Positions 1-8,550 of a DNA stretch of 64,000 bases are shown piece by piece. The stretch is from NCBI GenBank assembly GCA_022824305.1, contig JAJEAD010000033.1, positions 1 through 64,000 on the forward strand, given 5' to 3'. This DNA is from Gammaproteobacteria bacterium. GTDB taxonomy: Bacteria; Pseudomonadota; Gammaproteobacteria; HK1. Numbering within the stretch: the first letter of the stretch is position 1; each line of letters begins with the position of its first letter. Position numbers and translations under genes: made by a program. The notes beneath the pieces were generated by a model. That model searched no databases, was not told where the DNA came from, and saw nothing but the letters and a program-made list of their open reading frames with translations.

Positions 1-134
1 CTCGTTCGGTTACAAGGGAGAGTTGAGAAGCAGTGTGCCCCGGTGATGCGAGGAACGCCTAAAAGTATTTGTGTATCAGAAAGTTAAAGGACTTCACGGG
101 TTGTCCTGAAACCCCCCAAAACACCCCTCCAGCG
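1..134. other. Unexplained left flank abutting a truncated transporter gene
   Basis: This stretch is visibly less GC-rich than the rest and gives no recognisable protein in any frame. It runs straight into codons for the middle of a DppC-type permease at about 135, so the usual N-terminal third of that gene is missing. It may be the scar of a deletion or insertion, or an assembly end; the sequence alone cannot decide. Confidence 0.5.
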
Positions 135-772
135 GTCATCCTGTCCCGGCTGATCTACGGCGCGCAGGTCGCCCTCTTCGTCGCCGTCACCGCGGCCGCG
201 GCGGCCGGCCTGCTCGGCACCGTCCTCGGCCTGCTCGCCGGTTACATCGGCGGCTGGGTGGATACGCTCATCTCCCGGCTGGTCGATATCTGGATGGCTT
301 TTCCGGCGGTACTCCTGTCGATCGTTCTGGTCGCGGTGATGGGACGGGCCTGCATTCCGTCATCATCGCCATTGCCGTGATCGACTGGACGCGCTTCTGC
401 CGGGTGGTGCGGGCCGAGACCATGATGCAGAAGCAACAGGACTATGTCGCCTCGGCGGTGACCATCGGGCTCGGCCGCCCGCGCATCCTGTGGGGGGAGA
501 TCCTGCCGAACGTGGTGCCGCTGCTGGTCGTGCTGTTCACCCTGGAAATGGGCATCGCAGTAATCGTCGAGGCGATCCTGAGCTACGTGAACCTCTCGCT
601 CGCCTCCGATTTCCCGACCTGGGGCAGCATGATCGCCGACGGCCGGAAGTACGTGAACCAGGCGCCCTGGCTGATGATCCTGCCCATCTGCTGTGTCATC
701 CTGGTGGTGCTGGCGCTGAACGCCCTGGGCGACGGGCTCAAGGACGCACTGGACCCGGTGATGCGCAGATGA
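135..772 (+). pseudogene. Truncated, frameshifted DppC/OppC-type ABC permease
   Basis: This would be an inner-membrane permease subunit of a dipeptide/oligopeptide ABC importer. From 135 the frame gives LSRLIYGAQVALFVAV and hydrophobic helices matching the segment after GRDVLSRL in the family, but the first ~90 residues are absent. Near 350 one base (probably a G in gggacgggcctg) seems to be missing: the first frame ends at 378-380, while the +1 frame continues as LHSVIIAIAVIDWTRF to the stop at 770-772. The EAA loop that contacts the ATPases (around IGLGRPRILWGEILP) is present. The stop overlaps the next start as ATGA, so it was the upstream gene of the transporter operon. Two independent lesions favour a pseudogene, though a sequencing error could explain the frameshift. 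Confidence 0.7.
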
Positions 773-1659
773 GCGCGGCGGCCCTCCTCTCGGTCCGGAA
801 TCTCCATCTCGCGATCGCCGGCCGGCGGCGGCACACACCGATCCTGCGCGGGGTGTCGCTGGAGGTTGCGCCCGGCGAAGTGCACGGGCTCGTCGGCGAG
901 TCCGGCGCGGGCAAGACCATGGTCGGCAAGGTCATCCTGGGGATCCAGCCTTCGAGGGCACGGATTGTCCGGGGGTCGGTGGTGTTCGAGGGCCAGGACA
1001 TCACCCACCTGAACGAGAGGGATCGGCGCCGTCTGATGGGACGGGGTCTCGGCCTGATCCCCCAGGATCCGATGACGTCGCTCAACCCCGCCTACCGGAT
1101 TGGCGGGCAGATCGGCGACGTGCTGCGCCTGCACCTGGGAATGGGCCGCGCCGCCGCGCGTACGCGGGCGCGGGAGCTGCTCGACGAGGTCCGTATCCGC
1201 GCTCCGGACCGGGTACTGCGCCAGTACCCGCACGAGCTGTCCGGCGGCATGCGCCAGCGCGTGTTGATCGCCATCGCATTCGCCTGCCGTCCGAAGCTGA
1301 TCATCGCGGACGAGCCGACGACGGCGCTGGACGTGACGGTGCAACGCCAGGTCCTCGCCCTGATCAAGGGGATGCAGGCGCAGGAAGGCGCGTCGATCCT
1401 GTTCGTGACCCATGACCTCGGCGTGGTCGCCAAGATCTGCGACCACGTGACGGTGCTGCACGGCGGGCGGGTTCTGGAGACCGGCGACACCCGCCGGATC
1501 GTCGAAGCACCACGCCACGCGTACACCCGGGCGCTCATCGCGGCGACGCCACGTCACGACCGCCCTGGCGACCTGCTGCAGCCGGTGCCCGAAGCGCTGA
1601 CCGCGCGGCTGAACGCGGAGGCGCTCGCCTGGGATGCGGCGCAGCGCAGCGATGGCTGA
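769..1659 (+). CDS. Peptide ABC transporter ATP-binding protein (DppD/OppD type)
   Basis: Cytoplasmic ATPase that powers peptide or related solute uptake together with two permeases and a second ATPase. The 296 residues carry Walker A GESGAGKT, the Q-loop in LIPQDPMTSLNP, signature LSGGMRQR, Walker B LIIADEPT and the switch His in FVTHDLG. The C-terminal oligopeptide-type extension (HAYTRALIAATP) is shorter than in typical 320-330 residue DppD and shows no obvious Cys cluster. The start is the ATG at 769, four-base-overlapped with the permease stop; the frame is open further upstream but that part is a shadow of the permease. It is intact although its partner permease is broken, so its present function is uncertain. 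Confidence 0.88.
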   Translation: MSAAALLSVRNLHLAIAGRRRHTPILRGVSLEVAPGEVHGLVGESGAGKTMVGKVILGIQPSRARIVRGSVVFEGQDITHLNERDRRRLMGRGLGLIPQDPMTSLNPAYRIGGQIGDVLRLHLGMGRAAARTRARELLDEVRIRAPDRVLRQYPHELSGGMRQRVLIAIAFACRPKLIIADEPTTALDVTVQRQVLALIKGMQAQEGASILFVTHDLGVVAKICDHVTVLHGGRVLETGDTRRIVEAPRHAYTRALIAATPRHDRPGDLLQPVPEALTARLNAEALAWDAAQRSDG

Positions 1660-3232
1660 GGGCGCGCTCCTGGAGGCGGCCGGGCTGCGCCTGTCCCTGC
1701 CCGACTTCAGCCGCAAGCCGCCATTCGGCGCTGCGCCCCTGGTCGATATCCTGCACGGCATCGATCTGGCGCTGGCGCCCGGCGATACGCTCGGCGTCGT
1801 CGGCGAGAGCGGCTCCGGCAAGTCCAGCCTGGGGCGGACCCTGGTCCGCCTCCACACTCCCACCGCCGGCCGCCTCCGCTTCGACGGCCGGGACATCACC
1901 AACCTGCCGGAAGACCGGCTGCGCCCGCTGCGGGCCCAGCTCCAGATGATCTTCCAGGACTCGCAGTCCTCGCTGAATCCGCGGCACCGGGTGGCCGGGA
2001 TCGTCGCCCGGCCCCTGCGCCTCCACCGCCGGGTCGAGACGAGAGCCGAGGCGCGCAGACAGGTGGACGCCCTGCTCGAGCGGGTGGCCCTGCGGCCGGC
2101 CCACGCTGCGCGCTACCCTCACGAGCTGTCCGGCGGCGAGCGCCAGCGCGTCGGCATCGCACGAGCCATCGCCCTGCGGCCGCGACTGGTGGTGGCCGAC
2201 GAGATCGTCTCCGGACTCGATGTCTCGAACCAGGCGCAGATCCTTGCACTGCTGCGCGAGTTGCGGCTGGATCTGGGCCTCGCCCTGCTCTTCATCAGCC
2301 ATGACCTTTCCGTCGTGCGCACCGTGTGCGACCGGGTCATGGTGATGCTGAACGGCCGTGCGGTGGAGCAGGGTGATTGCGCGGCGATCTTCGCGGCGCC
2401 CCGACACCCCTATACCCGCCGGCTCTTGAATGCGATCCCGCTGCCCGAGGTCGACCCGGACTGGGTTGCCCGGACCGTGGACAACGAACTGGGAGAGAAA
2501 GTGACGATGAAAGTGAAAGACAGCGTGGCGCTGGTCACGGGCGCCAATCGCGGGGTCGGCGCCGCCTTCGCCGGCGCACTCCTGGACCGGGGCGCGGCGA
2601 AGGTCTACGCCGCCATGCGCAGCACCGAGGGATACCAGGCGCCGGACGGCCGCGTGCGGCCGATCGAGATCGACCTCACTGATCACGATCAGATAGCCCG
2701 GGCGGCAGCGGAGTGCGGCGACGTCACCCTGCTGGTCAACAATGCCGGCGTGAACCACAACCAGCCGATCTCCGCCGATGCGGCCCAGCGCAACGCCCGC
2801 GACGAGATGGAGGTCAACTTCTTCGGCACCATGGAGATGTGCCGTCAATTCGGCCCGGTGCTGGGCGCCAACGGCGGCGGCGCCGTCATCAACATGCTGT
2901 CGATCCTGAGCCGGGTGAATCTGCCGATGATCGGCACCTACTGCGCCTCCAAGGCCGCGACCCTGTCACTGACCCAGGGCGTGCGCGCCGAACTGGCAGC
3001 CCAGGGCACGCTGGTGGTCGCAGTCATGCCGGCCGCGATCAACACCCGGATGGGCAGCATGAATCCGCCGCCGCTGGAAGAGCCCATCGACGTCGCCAAC
3101 GCGGCGCTCGACGCGATCGAAGCCGGGGAGGAAGACATTTACCCCGGTGTCGTCGCTGGCGGTGTGAGCCAGGGCCTCGCCGCCGATCCCAAGGGCGTCG
3201 AGAAACAGTTCGCCGCATACCTGCCCGGATAG
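1652..3232 (+). CDS. DppF-type ABC ATPase fused in frame to a short-chain dehydrogenase
   Basis: A 526-residue product with two unrelated halves. Residues 1 to ~283 are a DppF/OppF ATPase: Walker A GESGSGKS, signature LSGGERQR, Walker B LVVADEIVSGLD (the usual DEP is DEI) and the HPYTRRLLNAIP tail. Residues ~286-526 are an SDR oxidoreductase with TGANRGVG for NAD(P), NNAG, and the catalytic YCASK (Tyr430, Lys434). No stop separates them. A second start, ATG at 2507, is preceded by gggagaga, so the SDR could also be made alone and the fusion may be a lost-stop read-through. The start ATG 1652 overlaps the preceding ATPase by 8 bases. Substrates are unknown; the SDR resembles general alcohol/ketone reductases. 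Confidence 0.78.
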   Translation: MAEGALLEAAGLRLSLPDFSRKPPFGAAPLVDILHGIDLALAPGDTLGVVGESGSGKSSLGRTLVRLHTPTAGRLRFDGRDITNLPEDRLRPLRAQLQMIFQDSQSSLNPRHRVAGIVARPLRLHRRVETRAEARRQVDALLERVALRPAHAARYPHELSGGERQRVGIARAIALRPRLVVADEIVSGLDVSNQAQILALLRELRLDLGLALLFISHDLSVVRTVCDRVMVMLNGRAVEQGDCAAIFAAPRHPYTRRLLNAIPLPEVDPDWVARTVDNELGEKVTMKVKDSVALVTGANRGVGAAFAGALLDRGAAKVYAAMRSTEGYQAPDGRVRPIEIDLTDHDQIARAAAECGDVTLLVNNAGVNHNQPISADAAQRNARDEMEVNFFGTMEMCRQFGPVLGANGGGAVINMLSILSRVNLPMIGTYCASKAATLSLTQGVRAELAAQGTLVVAVMPAAINTRMGSMNPPPLEEPIDVANAALDAIEAGEEDIYPGVVAGGVSQGLAADPKGVEKQFAAYLPG

Positions 3233-3350
3233 AGCCGGCCAGCCCGAACTCCTCTTGCGTCCGCGAAGGAGGGCAAGACCAAAGCGCGGAAGCGCACGGT
3301 CCATCGGTTCATATCCAGGAGTCGTGGAGTTCATCCCGATGTAAACGTGT

Positions 3351-3430
3351 ATTCCGAATTGGACGATGGTATATTCCGAATTGGACGGGAGAGCATTCCG
3401 AATTGGACGCAACTTCGTGCCGAATCAGAC
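3351..3430 (+). repeat. 22-bp-period direct repeat over the ATPase start
   Basis: The 14-base core attccgaattggac occurs at 3351-3364, 3373-3386 and 3395-3408, each exactly 22 bases apart. A decayed fourth copy (gtgccgaatcagac, 10 of 14 matches) sits at 3417-3430, again in register. The core is an imperfect palindrome (TCC around AATT, then GGA). Because 22 is not a multiple of three, the repeat is not a protein repeat. It covers both possible starts of the downstream ATPase (ATG 3366, GTG 3417), which suits an operator or another DNA-binding site, by inference. Confidence 0.8.
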
Positions 3431-4688
3431 GCAAGATCCCGGTCAGTTCGTAGCACGGCATGCCGAGGCCCGGGTTCGCACGGCACTGACCGACACACGC
3501 ATTGTCGCCATCGTCGGGCCGCGGCAATCCGGCAAGACGACGCTCGCCCGCCGGATCGCCCGCAGTGACGGCCGCCCTTTCATCACCCTGGACGACGAGC
3601 AGTTCAGGCGCTTCGCCGAAGACGATCCCGCGGGGTTCATCCGTCGCCAGCGGGTCGCGGTGATCGACGAGATTCAGCGCGCGCCCGGTCTCATCCTCGC
3701 GCTCAAGCAATCGGTCGACGAAGATCCCCGACCGGGACGCTACCTGATCACCGGCTCGGTCGATCTCTTCCGGAGCTCGATCTCCCCCGACTCGCTCGCG
3801 GGCCGCGTAGAGACGATCGAGCTGCTGCCTTTCTCGCGCGCCGAAATTGTCGGCTCCCGTGTGCCGGAGTTCCTCGATCGGGCTTTCGCCGCCGATTTTC
3901 CGAACCTCGCCCTGACGGGACCGACTCCCGACCTCATCGAGCAAGCCATATCCGGCGGCTATCCCGAAGCCCTTTCCCGCACCGTTCCGGCGCGGCGGCG
4001 GGACTGGCTGCTCGCCTACGCGCGCGCGCTCACCGAGCGCGACGTCTCGGAGATCGCCACGGTGGGCAAGCACGATGAAATGAGTCGCCTGATCGACCAC
4101 GTGGCCGCCTCGGCGGGCCAGTTGCTCAACCTGTCCCGCCTCGGATCGCAACTCGGCGTCGACGGCAAGACCGTTGACCGCTGGCTCGCCCTGCTCGAGC
4201 ACATGTTCCTGATCCGACGGATCCGAGCGTGGCACCGAAACGAGCTGAAGCGGCTCGTCAAGACACCGAAGCTGCAATTCCTGGATTCCGGTCTCCTCGC
4301 CGCGCTGCGGCGGGTGGGCACGGCGGATATCGAAAAGGACCGGCGGAAACTGGGTCCACTGCTCGAATGTCTCGCCCACGCCGAACTTCTCAAGGCCGCC
4401 TCCCTTTCGCTCGAAGCGACGGCCATGAGCCACTATCGCGACAAGGACCAGGTCGAAGTCGACCTGGTCCTGGAGCGCTCTCCGGGCCAAGTCGTCGGAA
4501 TCGAAGTCAAGGCGAACGCGAGCGTGCGGCCCCGGGACTTTCAGGGACTGGCGCGCCTGCAAAGCGCCGCCGGCGAACGCTTCGCGTGCGGCATCGTCCT
4601 GCACGACGGCGATCGCATTCAGCGAACCGCCCCCCGGCTCTTCGCGATGCCGGTCGACATGCTCTGGACGACTCCGGGGGCCGGCTGA
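3366..4688 (+). CDS. AAA-type ATPase with DUF4143 C-terminal domain
   Basis: A 440-residue member of the AAA_14/DUF4143 family, whose cellular role is not established; members are common accessory genes. Walker A is GPRQSGKT (51-58), Walker B is VAVIDEIQ near 100, and arginine-rich sensor regions follow. The C-terminus ends with a restriction-nuclease-like fold signature (VEVDLVLE, then GIEVKA), typical of DUF4143. Homologous proteins usually begin near RHAEARVRTAL, so the first ~25 residues, translated from the 22-bp repeats, may not be made; GTG 3417 is an alternative start. It stands alone, not in an operon with the SDR fusion upstream. Confidence 0.85.
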   Translation: MVYSELDGRAFRIGRNFVPNQTQDPGQFVARHAEARVRTALTDTRIVAIVGPRQSGKTTLARRIARSDGRPFITLDDEQFRRFAEDDPAGFIRRQRVAVIDEIQRAPGLILALKQSVDEDPRPGRYLITGSVDLFRSSISPDSLAGRVETIELLPFSRAEIVGSRVPEFLDRAFAADFPNLALTGPTPDLIEQAISGGYPEALSRTVPARRRDWLLAYARALTERDVSEIATVGKHDEMSRLIDHVAASAGQLLNLSRLGSQLGVDGKTVDRWLALLEHMFLIRRIRAWHRNELKRLVKTPKLQFLDSGLLAALRRVGTADIEKDRRKLGPLLECLAHAELLKAASLSLEATAMSHYRDKDQVEVDLVLERSPGQVVGIEVKANASVRPRDFQGLARLQSAAGERFACGIVLHDGDRIQRTAPRLFAMPVDMLWTTPGAG

Positions 4689-4785
4689 AGGGCGTCCGGC
4701 GACAAAGTGCTTGCGCTTCGAGTGCCCCTTCAGCCTGACGTCCCACCCACTCCGCCGATGTCCCCGCCCGGAACCCGGCGGCGCC

Positions 4786-6189
4786 TCACATCGCGGGGCC
4801 GAGCACCCCCTCGATCTGGCGCGTGGTCGGCTCCGCACAGCAGTACCAGGGCTCGGAGTGGGCAGGGATGGGCTCGCCTACGCCCGCCGGCAGCGCCCTC
4901 GGCGTGCGCCCGACCGCCACGTGGGCGAGGCGCAGGATCTCTTCAAAGGCGCGGCGCCGCGGCCAGCTCTCGCGCTCCGCGCTCTCCGCCACCTCCTGCA
5001 CCGCCTCCTGCAGCACGTCCACCCGGGGATCCGAATGCCGCCAGGGATAGCCGAGCAGAACGGGGTCGAAGGCTTCCAGGCGCTCCGGAAAGCCCTCGAG
5101 GCGGAGCAGGTAGGAGCCCTGCGGGACGAGCAGGCGAATGGCGAGCTGAACCGGCGGAAGCGCGGACACGAGCCCGAGCGCCACCAGGGTCTCGAGGAGA
5201 TCGAGGTAGCCGTCGAGGGTGGTCCACGGAGTGAAGGGCACGAAGGTGGGGGCAAGCGATAACCCGGCCTCGGCCATCAGGGCAACGACGCGCTCGAAGT
5301 CCGCCCGCGTGTGTCCCTTGTCGAGGTACTGAAGCACCCGGTCGTCGACCGATTCCACCGCGGAGGTCACGAAGAGGCAGCCGGTCGCGGCGAGCTCGGG
5401 CAATCGGTCCGCGTAGCGGAGCAGGTGCTCGATCTTGATGGTGGCGTCGTATGTCAGGGTCGGAAATCGCGCGTGCATTTGCCGCACGATGCGAAGCGCG
5501 TGGGTCGGTCCGTTGAGAAAATCCGGATCGCCGAAGGAGATGTGCTCGGCGCCGGCCGCGACCTGGTTGGCGATGTCCTCGATGACGATGTCGACCGGGA
5601 CTACCCGGAATCGGCCGTGGTACACGGGCACCACCGGGCAGTGCCGGCACCGGTGCCGGCATCCCCGGCTGCCCTCGGCAAAACCCATGGTGCGCGAGCC
5701 GCCACCGGGAAGCTCCAGGCGGGCGTATCCCGACAGTGCCGGCAGGGCCTCGCGGCGCGGCACCGCGAACGACACCCGCGCGAGGCTCGTCTCGGGCGGC
5801 TGCGGATGCACGGGCGCCGTCCCGTGCGCCACTTCGCTGGCCAGCGCCACGAGCGCCGGTTCGAACTCGCCGCCGAACACGGAACCCACGCCGAGCTCCT
5901 GCAGACGCGCGCAGTTCATCGGCGCGTAGAGGCCGTAGGCGCAGAGGTAGGCGGACGGGGCCAGCTCCCTGATGCGCGGCAGAGCCTCGATTGCGATGCG
6001 GGTCGCGGTGTGCATCGCGAGGTAGAGGCCGACCAGGGCCGCGCCGCGCAGGCGGGACGCTTCCAGCCGCTCGCGTGACAGGTCGATGCACTCGACCCTG
6101 AACCCGGCCTGGTCGAGCAGAGCCGCGGGCTCCGCCAGGCCGAAGGGCTGGCGCCCGATTTCGTAGGGACTGATGAGCACCACCTTCAT
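4786..6189 (-). CDS. CUAEP/CCAEP-tail radical SAM protein
   Basis: A 467-residue protein with an N-terminal B12-binding-like Rossmann region (from MKVVLISPYEIG) and a radical SAM core holding the [4Fe-4S] cluster motif CRHRCRHC (Cys177, 181, 184), a CX3CX2C as expected. Close to the C-terminus is WYCCAEP (Cys450-451), the hallmark of the CUAEP/CCAEP-tail radical SAM family, in which some relatives carry selenocysteine at the first Cys of the pair. Here it is an ordinary Cys codon. The reaction is unknown. The start is placed at the second Met (6189), which fits MKVVLISPYE; ATG at 6207 adds six residues. No strong ribosome site precedes either. Confidence 0.82.
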   Translation of the reverse strand: MKVVLISPYEIGRQPFGLAEPAALLDQAGFRVECIDLSRERLEASRLRGAALVGLYLAMHTATRIAIEALPRIRELAPSAYLCAYGLYAPMNCARLQELGVGSVFGGEFEPALVALASEVAHGTAPVHPQPPETSLARVSFAVPRREALPALSGYARLELPGGGSRTMGFAEGSRGCRHRCRHCPVVPVYHGRFRVVPVDIVIEDIANQVAAGAEHISFGDPDFLNGPTHALRIVRQMHARFPTLTYDATIKIEHLLRYADRLPELAATGCLFVTSAVESVDDRVLQYLDKGHTRADFERVVALMAEAGLSLAPTFVPFTPWTTLDGYLDLLETLVALGLVSALPPVQLAIRLLVPQGSYLLRLEGFPERLEAFDPVLLGYPWRHSDPRVDVLQEAVQEVAESAERESWPRRRAFEEILRLAHVAVGRTPRALPAGVGEPIPAHSEPWYCCAEPTTRQIEGVLGPAM

Positions 6190-6319
6190 CGGACGTCGAG
6201 AGTACATGGGCCGATTCCGGGGAAAAAGCCTTCGTCGACGCCTCGGGAGCGGCGGGAGCGCATCACGGGCACCGTTTCTCCCGATTCCATCCGCCGGAGA
6301 AAGCCCCTAACCTGGACGA

Positions 6320-6718
6320 ATGGACCCGATCGAAGCCGTGCTCGAGTGCAACCGGGAGTTCTATCGCGCCTTCGCCGCGGGCGACATCGAGGCCATGGAA
6401 GCGGTGTGGTCCCGGGCGGAGGACGTCACCTGCATCCATCCCGGATGGCAGGCGCTGCTCGACTGGCCGGCGGTGATGGAGAGCTGGCGCGCGATCCTCG
6501 CCGCCCCGCCCTCCATTCGCTGCGTCGCTCCCCGTGCGTTCGTGAGCGGGTCGACGGCCTACGTGGTGTGTCGCGAGCGGCTCGGGAACGGAACCCTGGC
6601 GGCGACCAACATCCTGCGCTGGGAAGACGGCGCCTGGCGGATGATTCACCACCAGGCGGGGCCGACGCATTCCGCCGCCCCGGAGGTGAGCAAGCCGGCC
6701 GAAACTGCGCTCCACTGA
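6320..6718 (+). CDS. Nuclear transport factor 2 (SnoaL/DUF4440-like) fold protein
   Basis: A 132-residue single-domain protein. It starts MDPIEAVLECNREFYRAFAA, continues with DIEAMEAVW, then VTCIHPGWQALLDWPAVMESW, and ends in the beta strands (AATNILRWEDGAWRMIHHQA) typical of the NTF2-like superfamily. This fold serves as isomerase, hydrolase or binding protein in many contexts, so no reaction can be assigned; His in IHPGW and the HH near the end line the pocket in related proteins. It is transcribed divergently from the CCAEP radical SAM gene, 130 bases away, which suggests but does not prove shared regulation. Confidence 0.8.
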   Translation: MDPIEAVLECNREFYRAFAAGDIEAMEAVWSRAEDVTCIHPGWQALLDWPAVMESWRAILAAPPSIRCVAPRAFVSGSTAYVVCRERLGNGTLAATNILRWEDGAWRMIHHQAGPTHSAAPEVSKPAETALH

Positions 6719-6819
6719 CCGGACCGCACGTCTCCCTCGATCGTCGGGCCGGCCGCCGAGAACTCCGTCGGGCCGCGTCCGGAGCCGGAGCGGGGCGCTC
6801 GGACGGGCGAAGGCCGGGA

Positions 6820-7641
6820 TCAGCGGCTCCGGCGCACGCGCTCCTCGCCGAGGGCGCGGCGCATGCTTGCGACATCGCCGGGATCGAGCCCGGCCGCAAT
6901 CGCGCAGTCGAGCACCAGCGGCGCGACCGCGTCGTAGGACGCAGCCACGGAGGACGACACCTCCTCGAGGGCGTGGCGGTGGGCGGCCACGGCGGCGGCG
7001 TCGCCCCGGATCACGGGACCGGTGAGCGCGCCGGGCAGGCCGATACGGGCAATGTTCTGGGCGACGGTGCCAATCAGCCCCGCGGCGGCGCGCTCCGCCG
7101 CTCGACGCTCGACTCCCAGACCCACGAGGCCGGGTATCACGGCATGCGCAAAGCCCACGCTTCCGCCGGCGACGAGAGCGGCCAGCGCATGATAGGCCGG
7201 TCCGTGGATGGGGGCGTTCAGGACGCGGGCTCCCACCGTCGATGCGATGCGCCTCGCAGCCCTTACCGCCTTGCGATCGCCTGCGACCACGAAGGTGGTC
7301 TCCTGGAGAAGAGGCGGACGGGCGGGGTCCGCGAATGAGGCGAGCGGGTGCATCGCGCCCACGTGAGCCCCGGCACGGCGGCACGCGGAAAGCTCTTCGG
7401 GCGACCGGGCGCCGGCGCAATGAAGCACGCAGGCGCCACGCTGGAGCAGGGGCGCAATACGCCGGGCCACGGATGCAATCGCGGAGTCGGGCACCGCGAG
7501 TATCACCAGGTCCGCGTCTCCGAGCGCGCGCCTCGTCAGGCGGCCCCCGCTCACCACCCTCCAGGTGTCCCCGCCCCCCTTCGCGCGCTTCGCGAGTCCC
7601 CGCCCGACGCGGCCCTGGCCGACCACCACTACTCTCATCAC
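6820..7641 (-). CDS. Rossmann-like and DUF2520 domain protein
   Basis: A 273-residue putative oxidoreductase. The N-terminus MMRVVVVGQGRVGRGL holds a dinucleotide-binding GxGxxG, followed by DLVILAVPDSAIASVA as in pyrroline-5-carboxylate and ketopantoate reductase relatives. The middle (MHPLASFADP) and the helical C-terminal half from about residue 130 (HALAALVAGGSVGFAH) match the DUF2520 domain. The substrate is unknown. It is a single gene with a short spacer to the preceding convergent NTF2-like gene; a start one codon later is equally possible. Confidence 0.82.
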   Translation of the reverse strand: MMRVVVVGQGRVGRGLAKRAKGGGDTWRVVSGGRLTRRALGDADLVILAVPDSAIASVARRIAPLLQRGACVLHCAGARSPEELSACRRAGAHVGAMHPLASFADPARPPLLQETTFVVAGDRKAVRAARRIASTVGARVLNAPIHGPAYHALAALVAGGSVGFAHAVIPGLVGLGVERRAAERAAAGLIGTVAQNIARIGLPGALTGPVIRGDAAAVAAHRHALEEVSSSVAASYDAVAPLVLDCAIAAGLDPGDVASMRRALGEERVRRSR

Positions 7642-7821
7642 CGCTCCCGTCCCGGACCGGGTGGGACCGGCCGTTCGTGCCCGCGATTCACGACCCTAAC
7701 TGTACGCCGAATCGAGGAGTGGATCGGCGCCTCCGACGAGTCGTTCATCGATCGGGCGAATGAGCCGACCTCGCGCACCGGAGCCGGGGGAGCACGAGCA
7801 CGCCGGGGGAACCCGGACGTC

Positions 7822-7850
7822 AAGAGGCCCCGCGGGTGGCGGGGCCTCCG
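7822..7850 (-). terminator. GC-rich hairpin after the DUF1127 gene
   Basis: A perfect 10-bp inverted repeat, gaggccccgc (7824-7833) and gcggggcctc (7839-7848), with a 5-base loop. It lies 36 bases past the stop of the DUF1127 gene when read on the minus strand. The trailing bases (TTGACG) are only weakly U-rich, so intrinsic termination is likely but not certain. Confidence 0.6.
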
Positions 7851-7885
7851 TGTGCCTTCAAGACGATTGCCTGTCGCGCTCCGGC

Positions 7886-8476
7886 TCAGGCGGCGGCGAG
7901 CTTCGGCGGGCTGTGATGGTGCCCGCCGTCCTCGGCCTTTTCGACGACGATGCGATGGACGGTGGCTCTGGGCGCGGGGGCAGGCAGCGGCTCGTTCCGG
8001 AGCATGGCGTCCACCGCGTCCGGGATCCCGTCGCGCTCGAGCCCGATGTCGCGCAGGAGGCGGTCGTCCAGGCGGGTCAGTCCGTTGATCGCCTGCCGGC
8101 GAATCCAGGCCCGGCTCAAGCGCGCGGCCGTCCGGCCGAGGAGGGAGTCGCGGGCACTGCGCGGGGCGACGCCGCGGCTCGCGGCCCGAACCAGGATGTC
8201 GGGCTCGCTACGGTCAAGCGCGTCCACCACTTCCGGGATCCGGGTGCGCTCGAGTCCGATGTCGCGGAGCAGGCGATCATCCAGACTGGAGAGCTCCGCG
8301 ATCGCACGGCTCCGAAGGCGCGCGTCCTTCGCCTTCTCCCAGATTCTCGTGAAGAGTGAGTCACGACCATTCCGTGACGCGGGCACTCTTCCCGCCCGGA
8401 CGCGGGCGCCGGCCGCCGCGGGGCCGAGCAGCCTCGTGTACAGTCTCAGCTTGGGTTCCAGCAGCATGTACCACAT
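7886..8476 (-). CDS. Protein with two DUF1127 (YjiS-like) domains
   Basis: A 196-residue protein that carries the short arginine-rich DUF1127 motif twice: LDDRLLRDIGLERTRIPEVV (centre of the protein) and LDDRLLRDIGLERDGIPDAV. DUF1127 proteins are normally ~50-70 residues with one copy; some bind RNA and affect phosphate or nitrogen metabolism in alphaproteobacteria. The start is ATG 8476 (MWYMLLEPKLRL), chosen because gaggaggcg lies just upstream; the frame is open 21 codons further. The N-terminal 60 residues are unlike the family. A hairpin terminator follows. Confidence 0.8.
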   Translation of the reverse strand: MWYMLLEPKLRLYTRLLGPAAAGARVRAGRVPASRNGRDSLFTRIWEKAKDARLRSRAIAELSSLDDRLLRDIGLERTRIPEVVDALDRSEPDILVRAASRGVAPRSARDSLLGRTAARLSRAWIRRQAINGLTRLDDRLLRDIGLERDGIPDAVDAMLRNEPLPAPAPRATVHRIVVEKAEDGGHHHSPPKLAAA

Positions 8477-8550
8477 CGGAGCGCCTCCTCTAAGCACGTG
8501 TGACGCGACTCGAGATATTGGGGCGTGCCGAGGGACCACGGTAGCTGGGG

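Noticed and set aside
583..1902. Long minus-strand open frame opposite the two ABC ATPases
   Set aside because: Its translation is the usual antisense pattern of GC-rich codons, while the plus strand encodes textbook ABC motifs.
3309..4838. Minus-strand frame of 509 codons opposite the DUF4143 ATPase
   Set aside because: No recognisable domain, and the plus-strand frame has clear Walker motifs; the minus frame is antisense shadow.
4786..6189. Selenocysteine in the CCAEP tail
   Set aside because: Both positions are standard Cys codons and no in-frame TGA is needed, so no selenoprotein is claimed.
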